Shown in pieces: positions 1-7,854 of a stretch of 64,000 bases of DNA. The DNA comes from Verrucomicrobiota bacterium (GTDB lineage: Bacteria; Verrucomicrobiota; Verrucomicrobiia; Opitutales; Opitutaceae). A program made the translations under genes and the position numbers. The notes below the pieces were generated by a model. That model searched no databases. It saw only the letters and a program-made list of their open reading frames with translations, and had not been told where the DNA came from. Location of the stretch: NCBI GenBank assembly GCA_023432225.1, contig JAEYUW010000045.1, positions 186,001 through 250,000 on the forward strand, in the 5' to 3' direction. How positions within the stretch are numbered: position 1 is the stretch's first letter; every line of letters starts with the position of its first letter.

Positions 1-860
1 GGCAGACCGGCGACGAAGGCGAAGAGCGTGCCGAGCGAGATCGTGCCGCGAATGGCGAGCCACGCGCCGCCTGCCATCACTACGAGCGCCATGACCTGCG
101 TGCTGACATACCAGAACGTGCCGAAGATGGCGTTGACGTAGCTCTGGTGCACGCGCGTGCGCGCGAAATCGTGGCTGGTGCGCTCGAGATCAGCTTGCGC
201 CTGATTCTCCTCGCCGAAGCTGCGCACGAGCCGGAGGGCGGAGATGTATTCGCTGGCGGTGCCGGTGAGCTTTTCCTGCGCGATGCGTGCCTCGGCGTTG
301 CTGGTCTGAATGCGGTGGAAGAAATAGTATTTCGCCACCGCGTAGGCCGGAAGGATCAATCCGAGCACGATCGCGAGTCGCCAATTCAGCACCGTGAGGA
401 TCAGAAAAATACTGCCGCCGTAGAGGATGTTCGGCAGAAATTGGTTCAGGATGTTGTAGAGCAGCGCTTCGACTTTCTGCGTGTCGAAGGCGTATTTCGA
501 GAGCAGGCGCCCCGTCTTTTGCTGGTCGAGGTAGCCGAAGCTCAGGAACTGGAGCTTGAAGAAGATGCGGCTGCGCATCTCGACCATCATCTGCGCCATC
601 GCTTTAGCGATCTCATTGGCGCCCCAGACGGAGAACACGTAGTGGACAGCGAGCAGCGCGAGGAATGCGCCGCTCAGCTGGAGAATCTGCGTGACGTCGC
701 GTTTGGGCACGGCGTCGTCGATCATGCGCTGGAACAGCCATGGACACGGCGCGACGGCGAGCGAGCGCGCGAGCGCGAGCAGCAGTCCTTTCCCGAGCCG
801 GGAGCGGCTGAACCAGAGATACCCGACGAGCGAACGGGCGGCGAGCGCCTCGCGTTGCAT
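1..860 (-). CDS. ABC exporter, transmembrane domain (3' part cut by window edge)
   Basis: About 286 residues are visible, starting at the ATG at 858-860. They read as a type-I ABC exporter membrane domain. Hydrophobic helices alternate with the typical coupling segments: an early FQRMIDDAVP motif after the first helix, a stretch like MRSRIFFKLQFLSFGYLDQQ followed by KTGRLLSK, and EYISALRLVRSFGEE near the second cytoplasmic loop. The ATP-binding domain must lie beyond base 1, so Walker motifs cannot be checked. A TTG at 867-869 is in frame upstream and overlaps the stop of the oxidoreductase gene; ATG is preferred. The gene is 5 bp downstream of that oxidoreductase on the same strand, so cotranscription is likely. 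Substrate is unknown; exporters of this type carry lipids, peptides or small molecules. Confidence 0.85.
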   Translation of the reverse strand, partial: MQREALAARSLVGYLWFSRSRLGKGLLLALARSLAVAPCPWLFQRMIDDAVPKRDVTQILQLSGAFLALLAVHYVFSVWGANEIAKAMAQMMVEMRSRIFFKLQFLSFGYLDQQKTGRLLSKYAFDTQKVEALLYNILNQFLPNILYGGSIFLILTVLNWRLAIVLGLILPAYAVAKYYFFHRIQTSNAEARIAQEKLTGTASEYISALRLVRSFGEENQAQADLERTSHDFARTRVHQSYVNAIFGTFWYVSTQVMALVVMAGGAWLAIRGTISLGTLFAFVAGL

Positions 861-865
861 GGGGA

Positions 866-1981
866 TCAACCGAGATCGGGCGGCTGGCCCTTCTGTCGCT
901 TGGGGGCGCGGTTGCCGTGAAGCGCGCCGTAGAACGAGTCACCCGGCTGAATGGAACCACGCGTCACAATTTCGCCCGTGTAGGCGGATTTGTAGATCGC
1001 GGTTAAAAGTTCCAACGTGCGACGCGCCTCTTCGCCCGAGGTGAGCGGGCGGCGATTGGCGTCCATGTCTGCGACGAAGGCGTTGAGTTGCGCACCGTGG
1101 GTCGAGCCGACATCGGGCGGGAAACTCTGCCACGCTTGCATGAGGCTGTCGTTTTCGGCGGGCGGCACCGGAGTGAAACTCCAGTTGTCGCGCGTGTAGG
1201 CGTAGAGGTGTTTCAGTTCGAGCGTGGCGCGCTGATAATCGAGGCGGATGTATGTTTCCTGGCGCGGACTCAGGGCGCTGTTGACGATCGAGCCGAACGC
1301 GCCGCTTTTGAAGCGCACGAGCGCCATGGAAATGTCTTCGACTTCGATCGCGCGGTCGAGCGTGCCGGCCATCGCGCGCACCTCCGTCCAATCACCCATC
1401 AAGTGGAGGAAGTGATCCATCGCGTGAATGCCCAGCGCGGTGGTCGGGCCGCCGAAATCCGTGTCCCAGCGTCCGCGCCACGGCACGGCGTAATAGGCGG
1501 GATCGCGGAACCAGAGTGTATTGCAGACGCCGACCAGCGGGCGACCCAGCTGGCCGCTCGCGGCGAGGCGGCGCACGTGCGCGGTGGACGAAGCGAAGCG
1601 CATCTGGAAGATGCACGCCGTGAAGCGGCCGGTGCGCGTCTCGACTGTCTGGATTTGTTCGAGCTCGGCGAGCGAGGCACAGAGCGGCTTTTCGCAGAGC
1701 GCCCACGCGCCGGCTTCCATCGCGGCAATGCACATGGGCGTGTGCAGAGCGGGCGGAGTCGCGATCAGCACGATGTCGGGTTTAACTTCGCGCAGCATCT
1801 GCGCGTAATCGGTGAAGGCGTGCTTGATCTCGTGGCGTTCGGCGAAGGCCTTCACTCGGGCGGCCTCCAAATCGACGGCGGCTTCGAGCACGACGCGGCC
1901 TTGTGTTGCTTCAACCGCGTTAACGTGGGCCTCTCCGATGGAACCGGTGCCGACCAAGGCGGCGCGATAGACTTTGTTCAT
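866..1981 (-). CDS. Gfo/Idh/MocA family oxidoreductase
   Basis: 371 residues. The N-terminal Rossmann fold begins AALVGTGSIGEAHV (GxGxxG at residues 11-16), and the family EKP motif is at residues 97-99 (CEKPLC). The C-terminal half matches the usual alpha/beta substrate domain. Members are NAD(P)-dependent dehydrogenases of sugars, inositols or related polyols; the exact substrate cannot be read from sequence. The start is placed at MNKVYRAAL because the 23 upstream in-frame codons are not family-like. It follows the ferritin-like gene by 90 bp and precedes the ABC exporter by 5 bp on the same strand. Confidence 0.9.
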   Translation of the reverse strand: MNKVYRAALVGTGSIGEAHVNAVEATQGRVVLEAAVDLEAARVKAFAERHEIKHAFTDYAQMLREVKPDIVLIATPPALHTPMCIAAMEAGAWALCEKPLCASLAELEQIQTVETRTGRFTACIFQMRFASSTAHVRRLAASGQLGRPLVGVCNTLWFRDPAYYAVPWRGRWDTDFGGPTTALGIHAMDHFLHLMGDWTEVRAMAGTLDRAIEVEDISMALVRFKSGAFGSIVNSALSPRQETYIRLDYQRATLELKHLYAYTRDNWSFTPVPPAENDSLMQAWQSFPPDVGSTHGAQLNAFVADMDANRRPLTSGEEARRTLELLTAIYKSAYTGEIVTRGSIQPGDSFYGALHGNRAPKRQKGQPPDLG

Positions 1982-2071
1982 GCGTCTGGAGTGCGGAAAG
2001 CGAAGCGCGAGCGGCGCTTCTGCGCGACATGAAAACGCATGAAATTTCACGCGTCCGTCGAAATGTGCGTG

Positions 2072-3394
2072 TCAGGCAACGCCGGCCAGGCGTTTGATCA
2101 CGTTGCCGGTGAGGCGACGTTCGGGTGGCAGCGCGTGCGGTGTGCGCCCGCCGAAGGTTTGTGCCAGCTCGGCGAAGCGAGCTTGGGTGGCGCGGACGAA
2201 TTCGTCGACCGGACGCGTTTCACCAAAGAGCGACATCATCGTGGGGAGCCAGTGGTGGCCGTAGCGCACGTGGTTTTGTTCGTCGTTGCGATCGAATGCC
2301 AGGAGCGTGTCGGCCTCAAAATCGTTCAGCTCCCGGATGCGGTCCATCACGGTGGCCTTCGTCGGAAAACTGCCGGCCTCGAATTCCATCGTCATCATCG
2401 CGTAGCGTTCGTGAGGCGCCATCTGAACGAGGATGTTGTAGAGATCGAGCGAGTGCTCGAGCGTCATCAGGTCGACGCCGAGTTTCGGGAGCTGGCGGTA
2501 GCCGAAAGCGCTGTGACGTGATTCGTCCCAGAGATGTCGGGCGAGATCGTGATGCAGATCGAACGGCGCGTTGGGCGTGTCGAAGAAAACGGTCGCGAGG
2601 TAATCGACGGCGTCCATCTCCATCATGAGCCACACGTAAACCATGAGGCGAACGACGCGCGCATCGGTCTTCGGGTCGACGAGCCACGGTCGCACGATCG
2701 GCGTCTCGTCGGGATCGTGGCTGAACACGCTGGAGCACGTCGGGTAGATGCCGCGGCTGCAGGTGGCCGGATGCTGATAGGTGCGCCGCTGCGATTCCCA
2801 GACGAAGCCTTCGGCGAGCGGAACGCGCGCGCGCTCGCCGAGCAGACCGCCGTTGGCTGCGACGATTTCGGCGAGGTGCTGCTCCCAAGCGGTGTGATCA
2901 TGTCCGGCGAGAAAGGGCACGATTTCCCGCGCGTGGCGCTCTTCGTCGGCGACGAACTCCTCGACCAAGCGACGCGACGGCCAGTCGGCGAGATGGTGCG
3001 TGACCTCGAGATAATGGCGGTAACCGGCGAGCAGCGCCGGCTTCAGCACGCGGTAGAATCCGGCGAGCGCGGCGTAGGGATCGTTCGGCAACACCGCTTC
3101 AGTAAAGAGCGCGCGCAGGCTCTCGCGGACGTTGTCACCGGTTCCGAAGCCGCTCATTTCCCGCCCGCGTTCACGAAGGAAGCGAGCGTGACCGGCGGAC
3201 TCCCAGACGTGTTGGCTGAGCAGGTATTTCAGTTCCGGCTCGCCGACGCGGTAAATGAGCGTCGTCGCGGTGCGGAGGAATTCGCGCTCGGCTTCGAAGA
3301 GCAGGCGCTGGAGGCGCGCCATATCCTGCACGGCAGCGAGACGCTGCGTGCTCGCGGAAGCGGGCGCGGCGGGAGTGGAGCCGGGAGCAACCAT
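2072..3394 (-). CDS. Double ferritin-like di-iron protein
   Basis: 440 residues, no signal peptide. Carboxylate/histidine motifs recur in an order that suggests two four-helix ferritin-like bundles. First half: E36/E38, WESAGH (E65, H69), E145/E146, EERH (E151, H154). Second half: E259, ESRH (E291, H294), E337/E339, EQNH (E372, H375). Three are canonical ExxH motifs; the one at 65-69 is ExxxH. This is consistent with a di-iron oxygenase or oxidase rather than iron storage, but the family was not identified with confidence (DUF455-like is possible). The stop of the PhyH gene lies only 5 bp upstream of this ATG, so the two oxygen/iron proteins are probably one transcript. The start at MVAPGS is chosen because upstream codons are arginine-rich and overlap PhyH. 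Confidence 0.7.
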   Translation of the reverse strand: MVAPGSTPAAPASASTQRLAAVQDMARLQRLLFEAEREFLRTATTLIYRVGEPELKYLLSQHVWESAGHARFLRERGREMSGFGTGDNVRESLRALFTEAVLPNDPYAALAGFYRVLKPALLAGYRHYLEVTHHLADWPSRRLVEEFVADEERHAREIVPFLAGHDHTAWEQHLAEIVAANGGLLGERARVPLAEGFVWESQRRTYQHPATCSRGIYPTCSSVFSHDPDETPIVRPWLVDPKTDARVVRLMVYVWLMMEMDAVDYLATVFFDTPNAPFDLHHDLARHLWDESRHSAFGYRQLPKLGVDLMTLEHSLDLYNILVQMAPHERYAMMTMEFEAGSFPTKATVMDRIRELNDFEADTLLAFDRNDEQNHVRYGHHWLPTMMSLFGETRPVDEFVRATQARFAELAQTFGGRTPHALPPERRLTGNVIKRLAGVA

Positions 3395-3399
3395 GGGCG

Positions 3400-4323
3400 T
3401 CAGCAGATGCGGCCGCGCTTGCCCGCGAGAGTGTGGCCCGGGGGATTTACGCCGACCCAGCGTTCGTCGATCGGTTCGCTCGCGCGTTGATAGCGTGAGT
3501 CGCTCGAGATGCGCAGGCGGTTGGGCGTGCGGTTGTCGAGCGACGCGTGCACGAGGAACATGCCGAAGGTGAGGAAGTCGCCGGCGCGAAACTCGGTGGT
3601 GAGCCAGCGGCCGCCGAACTTGTTGCGCACGATCGGCGGATTGTGTGAGAGCGTGCCGGAGAAGGTCCACTTGCCGGCCTTCGCGTTGGCGGCGTCCTTT
3701 TCCTTGTTTTCGCAGAAGGTGTCCACGTCGCGGTAGACGTAGTTTTCGAGGAGATCCATGCGCTTGTGGGATTTCTCCAGAATCATCAGGCCGCCGAGCT
3801 CGAACGAGATGTCGCCGTAGGGCATCCAGCAGGTCATGTGGCGGTGCGTGCCACGGCCCATGTAGGGCAGATCACAGTGCGGGTTGGTGCCCTTGCCGGG
3901 ACCGATGGCGCGGAGCCAGGTGAAATCGTAGTGGCGGATCGGTTCGCCGAAGAGCTGCGCGTAGAATTCCGTCAGCCGTCCGGAATAGAGGAGGTTCTGC
4001 ACCTCGGGGTTGCCGTTCGTGATCTCGGGCTTGAAGACGTAGCCGGAGCCCGGCTTGCAGATGCCGTCGATGTTCGGATGGGCGGGATCGAGCACGCCTT
4101 CGGCCGCGAGGCGGTCGGTCAAGCTGGCGCGCGCGCGTAGCACTTCGTCGCGGTCGAGATAGCCGCGCATGTAGAGGTAGCCGTCTTCAGCCACGCGGCG
4201 GCGCAATTCTTCAAAGTCCTCGGCGGCGTCGCTCGAATCGCGGAGCAAGCCGACCTTGTCGTCGGTCATCTCCAATTCATGGCCAAAGGAATACAGCTGG
4301 GGTAGGGCAGTCGTGGAAGCCAT
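3400..4323 (-). CDS. Phytanoyl-CoA dioxygenase (PhyH) family Fe(II)/2-oxoglutarate enzyme
   Basis: 307 residues. The Fe(II)-binding HxD is visible as NPHCDLPY (H149, D151), and the distal histidine and 2-oxoglutarate-binding arginine as FGMFLVHASLDNRTPNRLR (H259, then R269/R271). The spacing fits the double-stranded beta-helix fold. PhyH-family enzymes hydroxylate small molecules, coupled to decarboxylation of 2-oxoglutarate. Cytoplasmic: no signal peptide. Start taken at MASTTALPQL; ten codons of in-frame upstream sequence exist. It is the first gene of the minus-strand run and faces an AraC regulator across about 70 bp, which suggests regulation by that protein. Substrate unknown. Confidence 0.88.
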   Translation of the reverse strand: MASTTALPQLYSFGHELEMTDDKVGLLRDSSDAAEDFEELRRRVAEDGYLYMRGYLDRDEVLRARASLTDRLAAEGVLDPAHPNIDGICKPGSGYVFKPEITNGNPEVQNLLYSGRLTEFYAQLFGEPIRHYDFTWLRAIGPGKGTNPHCDLPYMGRGTHRHMTCWMPYGDISFELGGLMILEKSHKRMDLLENYVYRDVDTFCENKEKDAANAKAGKWTFSGTLSHNPPIVRNKFGGRWLTTEFRAGDFLTFGMFLVHASLDNRTPNRLRISSDSRYQRASEPIDERWVGVNPPGHTLAGKRGRIC

Positions 4324-4394
4324 GCCGCACAATACCCGCAGACGCGCGCGCACAAAATAGTTGAAATGGGAGAAGTCATGTAAAATTTGGGCCA

Positions 4395-5246
4395 GTGCCG
4401 CCGCCCCAGAAATATCGCTCCGAACCGTGGTTGAATGAGCCGGTCCGAACCTCGGTCGGCGAAATCGAATCAGCCGGATTGCTCGTGAACGTCGCGGGAA
4501 TCGACCCGGGCGCGATGCGGGTTTTGCGCCGATTCACGCTCGTGCTGATCGTATCGGGACAGGTCTATTATCGCGACGCTCGCGGCACGCGGCTCGAACT
4601 GGAACCCGGCGATGTGATCCTCGTGTTTCCGGAAATCCCGCACGCCTACGGCCCGATGCCGGGATCAGACTGGACGCAGATCTATGTGGTTTTCGACGGT
4701 CCGCAGTTTCAGCTCTGGCGCGCGCAAGGACTGCTCGCGCCGGAGCGGCCGGTCATGCGCTTCGGCGTCGTCGATCACTGGCGGCGACGGCTGCAGGAGG
4801 TCGTGAAGGCGGAACCGCTGCACCGCGCGGGCGCACCGCTGCGTTCGATCGGACGGTTTGTGCACGTGCTCTCGGACATGATCGCGGCCGATGCCGACAG
4901 CACACGTGTGACGGGACGCGATGCGTGGCTGGACAAGAGCCTGCAGCTTTTGGGCCGCCGTGGTGCGGCGGGCTGGCTGAATCCGCAGGATGTCGCGCCG
5001 CAGGTCGGACTCACTTACGAAAATTTCCGGAAACGTTTCGTGTCGCTCACGGGCGAGTCGCCGAGCCGGTATCAGAAGCGTCGGCGCCTCGAGTGGGCGT
5101 GCGCCTCGATCTGCCACGGCGAGTCATCGTTCAAGGAAGTGGCCGACGCACTCGGGTTCTGCGACGTGTTCCACTTTTCGAAAGCGTTCAAGCAACAGTT
5201 CGGCTTCACGCCGTCCGACTATCGTCGACGCGTGCGCGGTCACTGA
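4395..5246 (+). CDS. AraC-family transcriptional regulator
   Basis: 283 residues. An N-terminal cupin sensor domain (ARGTRLELEPGDVILVFPEIPH is the cupin strand region, quoted in part as LELEPGDVILVFPEIPH) is followed by a C-terminal double helix-turn-helix ending FCDVFHFSKAFKQQFGFTPSDYRR, of which the signature part is FHFSKAFKQQFGFTPSDYR. The gene starts with GTG; the ATG just upstream is followed directly by a stop. It is divergent from the PhyH gene, so it probably controls the PhyH/di-iron/oxidoreductase/exporter run. Ligand unknown, though cupin-type AraC proteins usually sense sugars or small metabolites. Confidence 0.92.
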   Translation: MPPPQKYRSEPWLNEPVRTSVGEIESAGLLVNVAGIDPGAMRVLRRFTLVLIVSGQVYYRDARGTRLELEPGDVILVFPEIPHAYGPMPGSDWTQIYVVFDGPQFQLWRAQGLLAPERPVMRFGVVDHWRRRLQEVVKAEPLHRAGAPLRSIGRFVHVLSDMIAADADSTRVTGRDAWLDKSLQLLGRRGAAGWLNPQDVAPQVGLTYENFRKRFVSLTGESPSRYQKRRRLEWACASICHGESSFKEVADALGFCDVFHFSKAFKQQFGFTPSDYRRRVRGH

Positions 5247-5263
5247 CGGCGTATAAAAGAGAG

Positions 5264-5302
5264 AACCGCGCCGGGAGCCGGTGCTCCAGTGTCGGCGCGG
5301 TT
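5264..5302. terminator. Hairpin between convergent genes
   Basis: A 10-bp perfect stem (AACCGCGCCG at 5264-5273 with CGGCGCGGTT at 5293-5302) encloses a second stem GGAGC/GCTCC. On the minus strand it is followed by CTCTCTTTTA, so it can terminate the minus-strand 772-aa gene product's antisense neighbour (the plus-strand AraC gene) less well than a U-rich tract would; it lies between two convergent stops and probably serves both. Confidence 0.6.
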
Positions 5303-5325
5303 GGCCCAAGTGGCGGGGCGACCGA

Positions 5326-7644
5326 TCAGACGTTCCAGCCTTCCGGCCACTGCGTGCCGGGGATCGGGCGCCAGAAGATGTTCGGGTCGATGTGCGGCTT
5401 GTGATGCCGGTATTGTTCGGTGAGACGCAGCTTCGTGCGGAGATGCGTGACGAGGTTTTCGCCGTAGAGGAAGGTCGTCTCGCCGAGGCCGGAGACCACG
5501 AGGACTTCGGACTGGGTCGTTTCGAGGAGTTCGATCAGGCCGCGGATGTTCGCGAGTTCGAAGTCGATCGCGGCTTGCAGTTGCTGCTCGAACTTCGCCT
5601 TCGTGGCGTCGTCCTTGGCTTCGAGGTAGCCGTAAACGTTTTCGCACCACGCGCAGACGCTGCGCAGGCTCGAAACCCAGTGGAAGTAGGCGCGCACGCG
5701 ATCGCGGAGATCGGTGAACACCTTCGCCGCTTCGCCCGTGGTGGACTTGGCGAGTCCGTTGAGGCGTTCGATGAGCGGACGGAGGCGGGCGAGGACGTGG
5801 GTGTCCATGTCCGCCGCCATCTTCGCGCCGGCTGATTGCGTGATGAGGTCGAACAGCACGTCCTTGCCGAGATCGATGAGGCCCGGGTTGTTGTTTTGGA
5901 AGCAGCCGTGGCGCTCGTAGTATTCGCGTTCCGCGGCCGGCACGGCTTCGGGATTCGGGACGAAGGGGCGGTCCCAGGTGCGCTGCCAGCAGAAGCCGAA
6001 CGCGCAATAGAGGCCGACGAGCGGTTGCCAGAGGAGCGCTTCCTCGAAGTCCTTCCACGCCGCGTCGAGTGCGGTGGCATGCGCGGAACCGACGAGTGAC
6101 GTCGCGTATTCGATCAGCACCTGATCGATCGGCTTCTCGGGGAAGAACTGCGCAGCGCGGACGGCGACGGAGTTCGGCCAGTAGGGCGCTTGCGGCGAAT
6201 TCGCCAGACCACCCATGGCGCTGATGCGGGTGATGCCGACGTCGCGGACCGCGAGGAGCTTTTGGTGCACCGAGCGCGGGAAGGGCAGACCGAGCAACGG
6301 CTCGTGGTTTTGCGCGCCGGTGAGCGCGTAGGTGAGGGCTGGCTCGGCGCCGACTTTGCGCGAAGCTTCGAGCGCATCACGTTCGCCCTTCTGATCCATC
6401 GATGTGTGGAAGATGCTGCCGGCCACGGCCTGATTCTCCGGATAGCGCGGATGCGAGTAGGGCACGTGATAGCCACGGACCATGAGCGAGGGGCCTTCCC
6501 ACGTGATGTGCGGGCCCATGGCGGCCTTGATGTGATCCTGTTCCACCTTGAAGGGTTCGAGGCGGAGGATGACATCGAAGTCCGGATTGATCTCGGCGGC
6601 GGCGCTCTGGAGATTCGTCAGATAACGCATGATGCTCTCGCCGGCGGCCTGCGCGATTTTGTCGTGGTTGCGCCACTCGCGGATCATGTAAGGGCCGCCG
6701 TTGCGGCCGACGTAGAGCGATGAGGTGTGTTCGAAGCCGGAGCCGCTGTCGTTCGTCCAGACCGACATGTAGCTGAGGTCGGGCACGGAGCGCATGATCT
6801 TCTGCAGCGCTTCGCGGTAGTGGCGCTTCGTGATCGGGTGATCCTGCGCCATCGTGTAGCGCGGCAGACGGGAGCGGAACGGATGGTCGATGCGCGCGCC
6901 GCGCAGCGTGGGATATTTCGCGAAGAAGCGCTCGGGCATCGAACGCGGCTCGAACATGCACACGCCCGGCTTCAAGCCGTAGCTGCGACCGATGTTGGCG
7001 AGCTTGATCAGATTGTTGAGATTCGCGTCGAGGTAATGCGCCGGCCAGGTGCCCTTGGTCAGCTCGGTGTCGACGAAGTGATTGAAGCCCGCGCAATAGG
7101 TGTAGAACTGCGGGTAGTATTCGTGCGCGACAAAATCCTCCATCGGCATGTGCGCCTGCAGGCCGTTCACTTCGCAGTGCGTGAAGCCGGCCTCGGCCAA
7201 CGTGGCGAGGTAGCGCTCGGGATCGAACTTGCGTGCACTGCGCCAGTATTGCGTGAGGCACGCATCGAAGTGCGGACGATGCCAGCCGAAGGTCGCGGGC
7301 AGGAGGATGCCGGCCGCGAGTTTCTCGCGCGTCAGATCGCTCGTGCCCGCCGCCAGGAGGCGGACTGCGGCGAAGAGGAACGAACCGTGCGTCGCGCAGA
7401 TTTCGCCGCTGCCGTCGTCGGCGATGCGCAGCCACATCCAGGCGGTGGAGTCCTTCGCCTTGGCCGGCAGCTTGGCGGGAAGGCCGCGCGAGGCGAGGGC
7501 GACGCGCACGCCGTTGGAGGCGGTGGATAGAGTTGCGCCGCTCAGGCGGGCGAGTTCGCGGGCGGCGGTGATTTCACCGGGTTCAGCCTGCGGAGCGTGC
7601 GTAACAGCGTTGAGCTTGTAGGGCAGGGATGTCGGGGTGGACAT
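5326..7644 (-). CDS. Unclassified large protein, TIM-barrel glycosidase-like
   Basis: 772 residues from MSTPTSLPYK (an alternative MADM start lies 9 bp upstream). No signal peptide, so probably cytoplasmic. After an N-terminal region of about 100 residues with a GSFLFAAVRLL segment, reminiscent of the non-catalytic N-terminal domain of GH67/GH20-type enzymes, come alternating strand/helix segments typical of a TIM barrel: GFTHCEVNGLQAH, GLKPGVCMFEPRSMP, YMSVWTNDSGSGFEHTS and FDVILRLEPFK. The acidic residues in these strands could be catalytic, but no family assignment is certain. The C-terminal 200 residues are largely helical. It is divergent from a six-hairpin glycosidase across 210 bp, suggesting a shared oligosaccharide substrate. 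Function is not known. Confidence 0.6.
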   Translation of the reverse strand: MSTPTSLPYKLNAVTHAPQAEPGEITAARELARLSGATLSTASNGVRVALASRGLPAKLPAKAKDSTAWMWLRIADDGSGEICATHGSFLFAAVRLLAAGTSDLTREKLAAGILLPATFGWHRPHFDACLTQYWRSARKFDPERYLATLAEAGFTHCEVNGLQAHMPMEDFVAHEYYPQFYTYCAGFNHFVDTELTKGTWPAHYLDANLNNLIKLANIGRSYGLKPGVCMFEPRSMPERFFAKYPTLRGARIDHPFRSRLPRYTMAQDHPITKRHYREALQKIMRSVPDLSYMSVWTNDSGSGFEHTSSLYVGRNGGPYMIREWRNHDKIAQAAGESIMRYLTNLQSAAAEINPDFDVILRLEPFKVEQDHIKAAMGPHITWEGPSLMVRGYHVPYSHPRYPENQAVAGSIFHTSMDQKGERDALEASRKVGAEPALTYALTGAQNHEPLLGLPFPRSVHQKLLAVRDVGITRISAMGGLANSPQAPYWPNSVAVRAAQFFPEKPIDQVLIEYATSLVGSAHATALDAAWKDFEEALLWQPLVGLYCAFGFCWQRTWDRPFVPNPEAVPAAEREYYERHGCFQNNNPGLIDLGKDVLFDLITQSAGAKMAADMDTHVLARLRPLIERLNGLAKSTTGEAAKVFTDLRDRVRAYFHWVSSLRSVCAWCENVYGYLEAKDDATKAKFEQQLQAAIDFELANIRGLIELLETTQSEVLVVSGLGETTFLYGENLVTHLRTKLRLTEQYRHHKPHIDPNIFWRPIPGTQWPEGWNV

Positions 7645-7854
7645 GTCTGCCATCCGTGGAAAGGAGGTGGCGCGAAGCAACTGCATTCCGAGGGAAGCTC
7701 CAAAGCACACCAAACAATTCCCAAAATGTGCATTTCCGCCGCGGAGCAATCGCACTAGTATCGCAGCGTTGTTGTGTTGCGGAGGGCGCCGACACCGATG
7801 CACGCCGTGTCTTTGTGCGGCGCTCTCCTCATTTTCCTGTGTCGCTTTCCCTCT
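7645..7854. promoter_or_regulatory. Divergent promoter region
   Basis: 210 bp between two outward-facing start codons. It is more AT-rich than the flanking genes near 7695-7760 and must contain promoters for both genes. No clear -35/-10 pair or operator was recognised. Confidence 0.5.
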
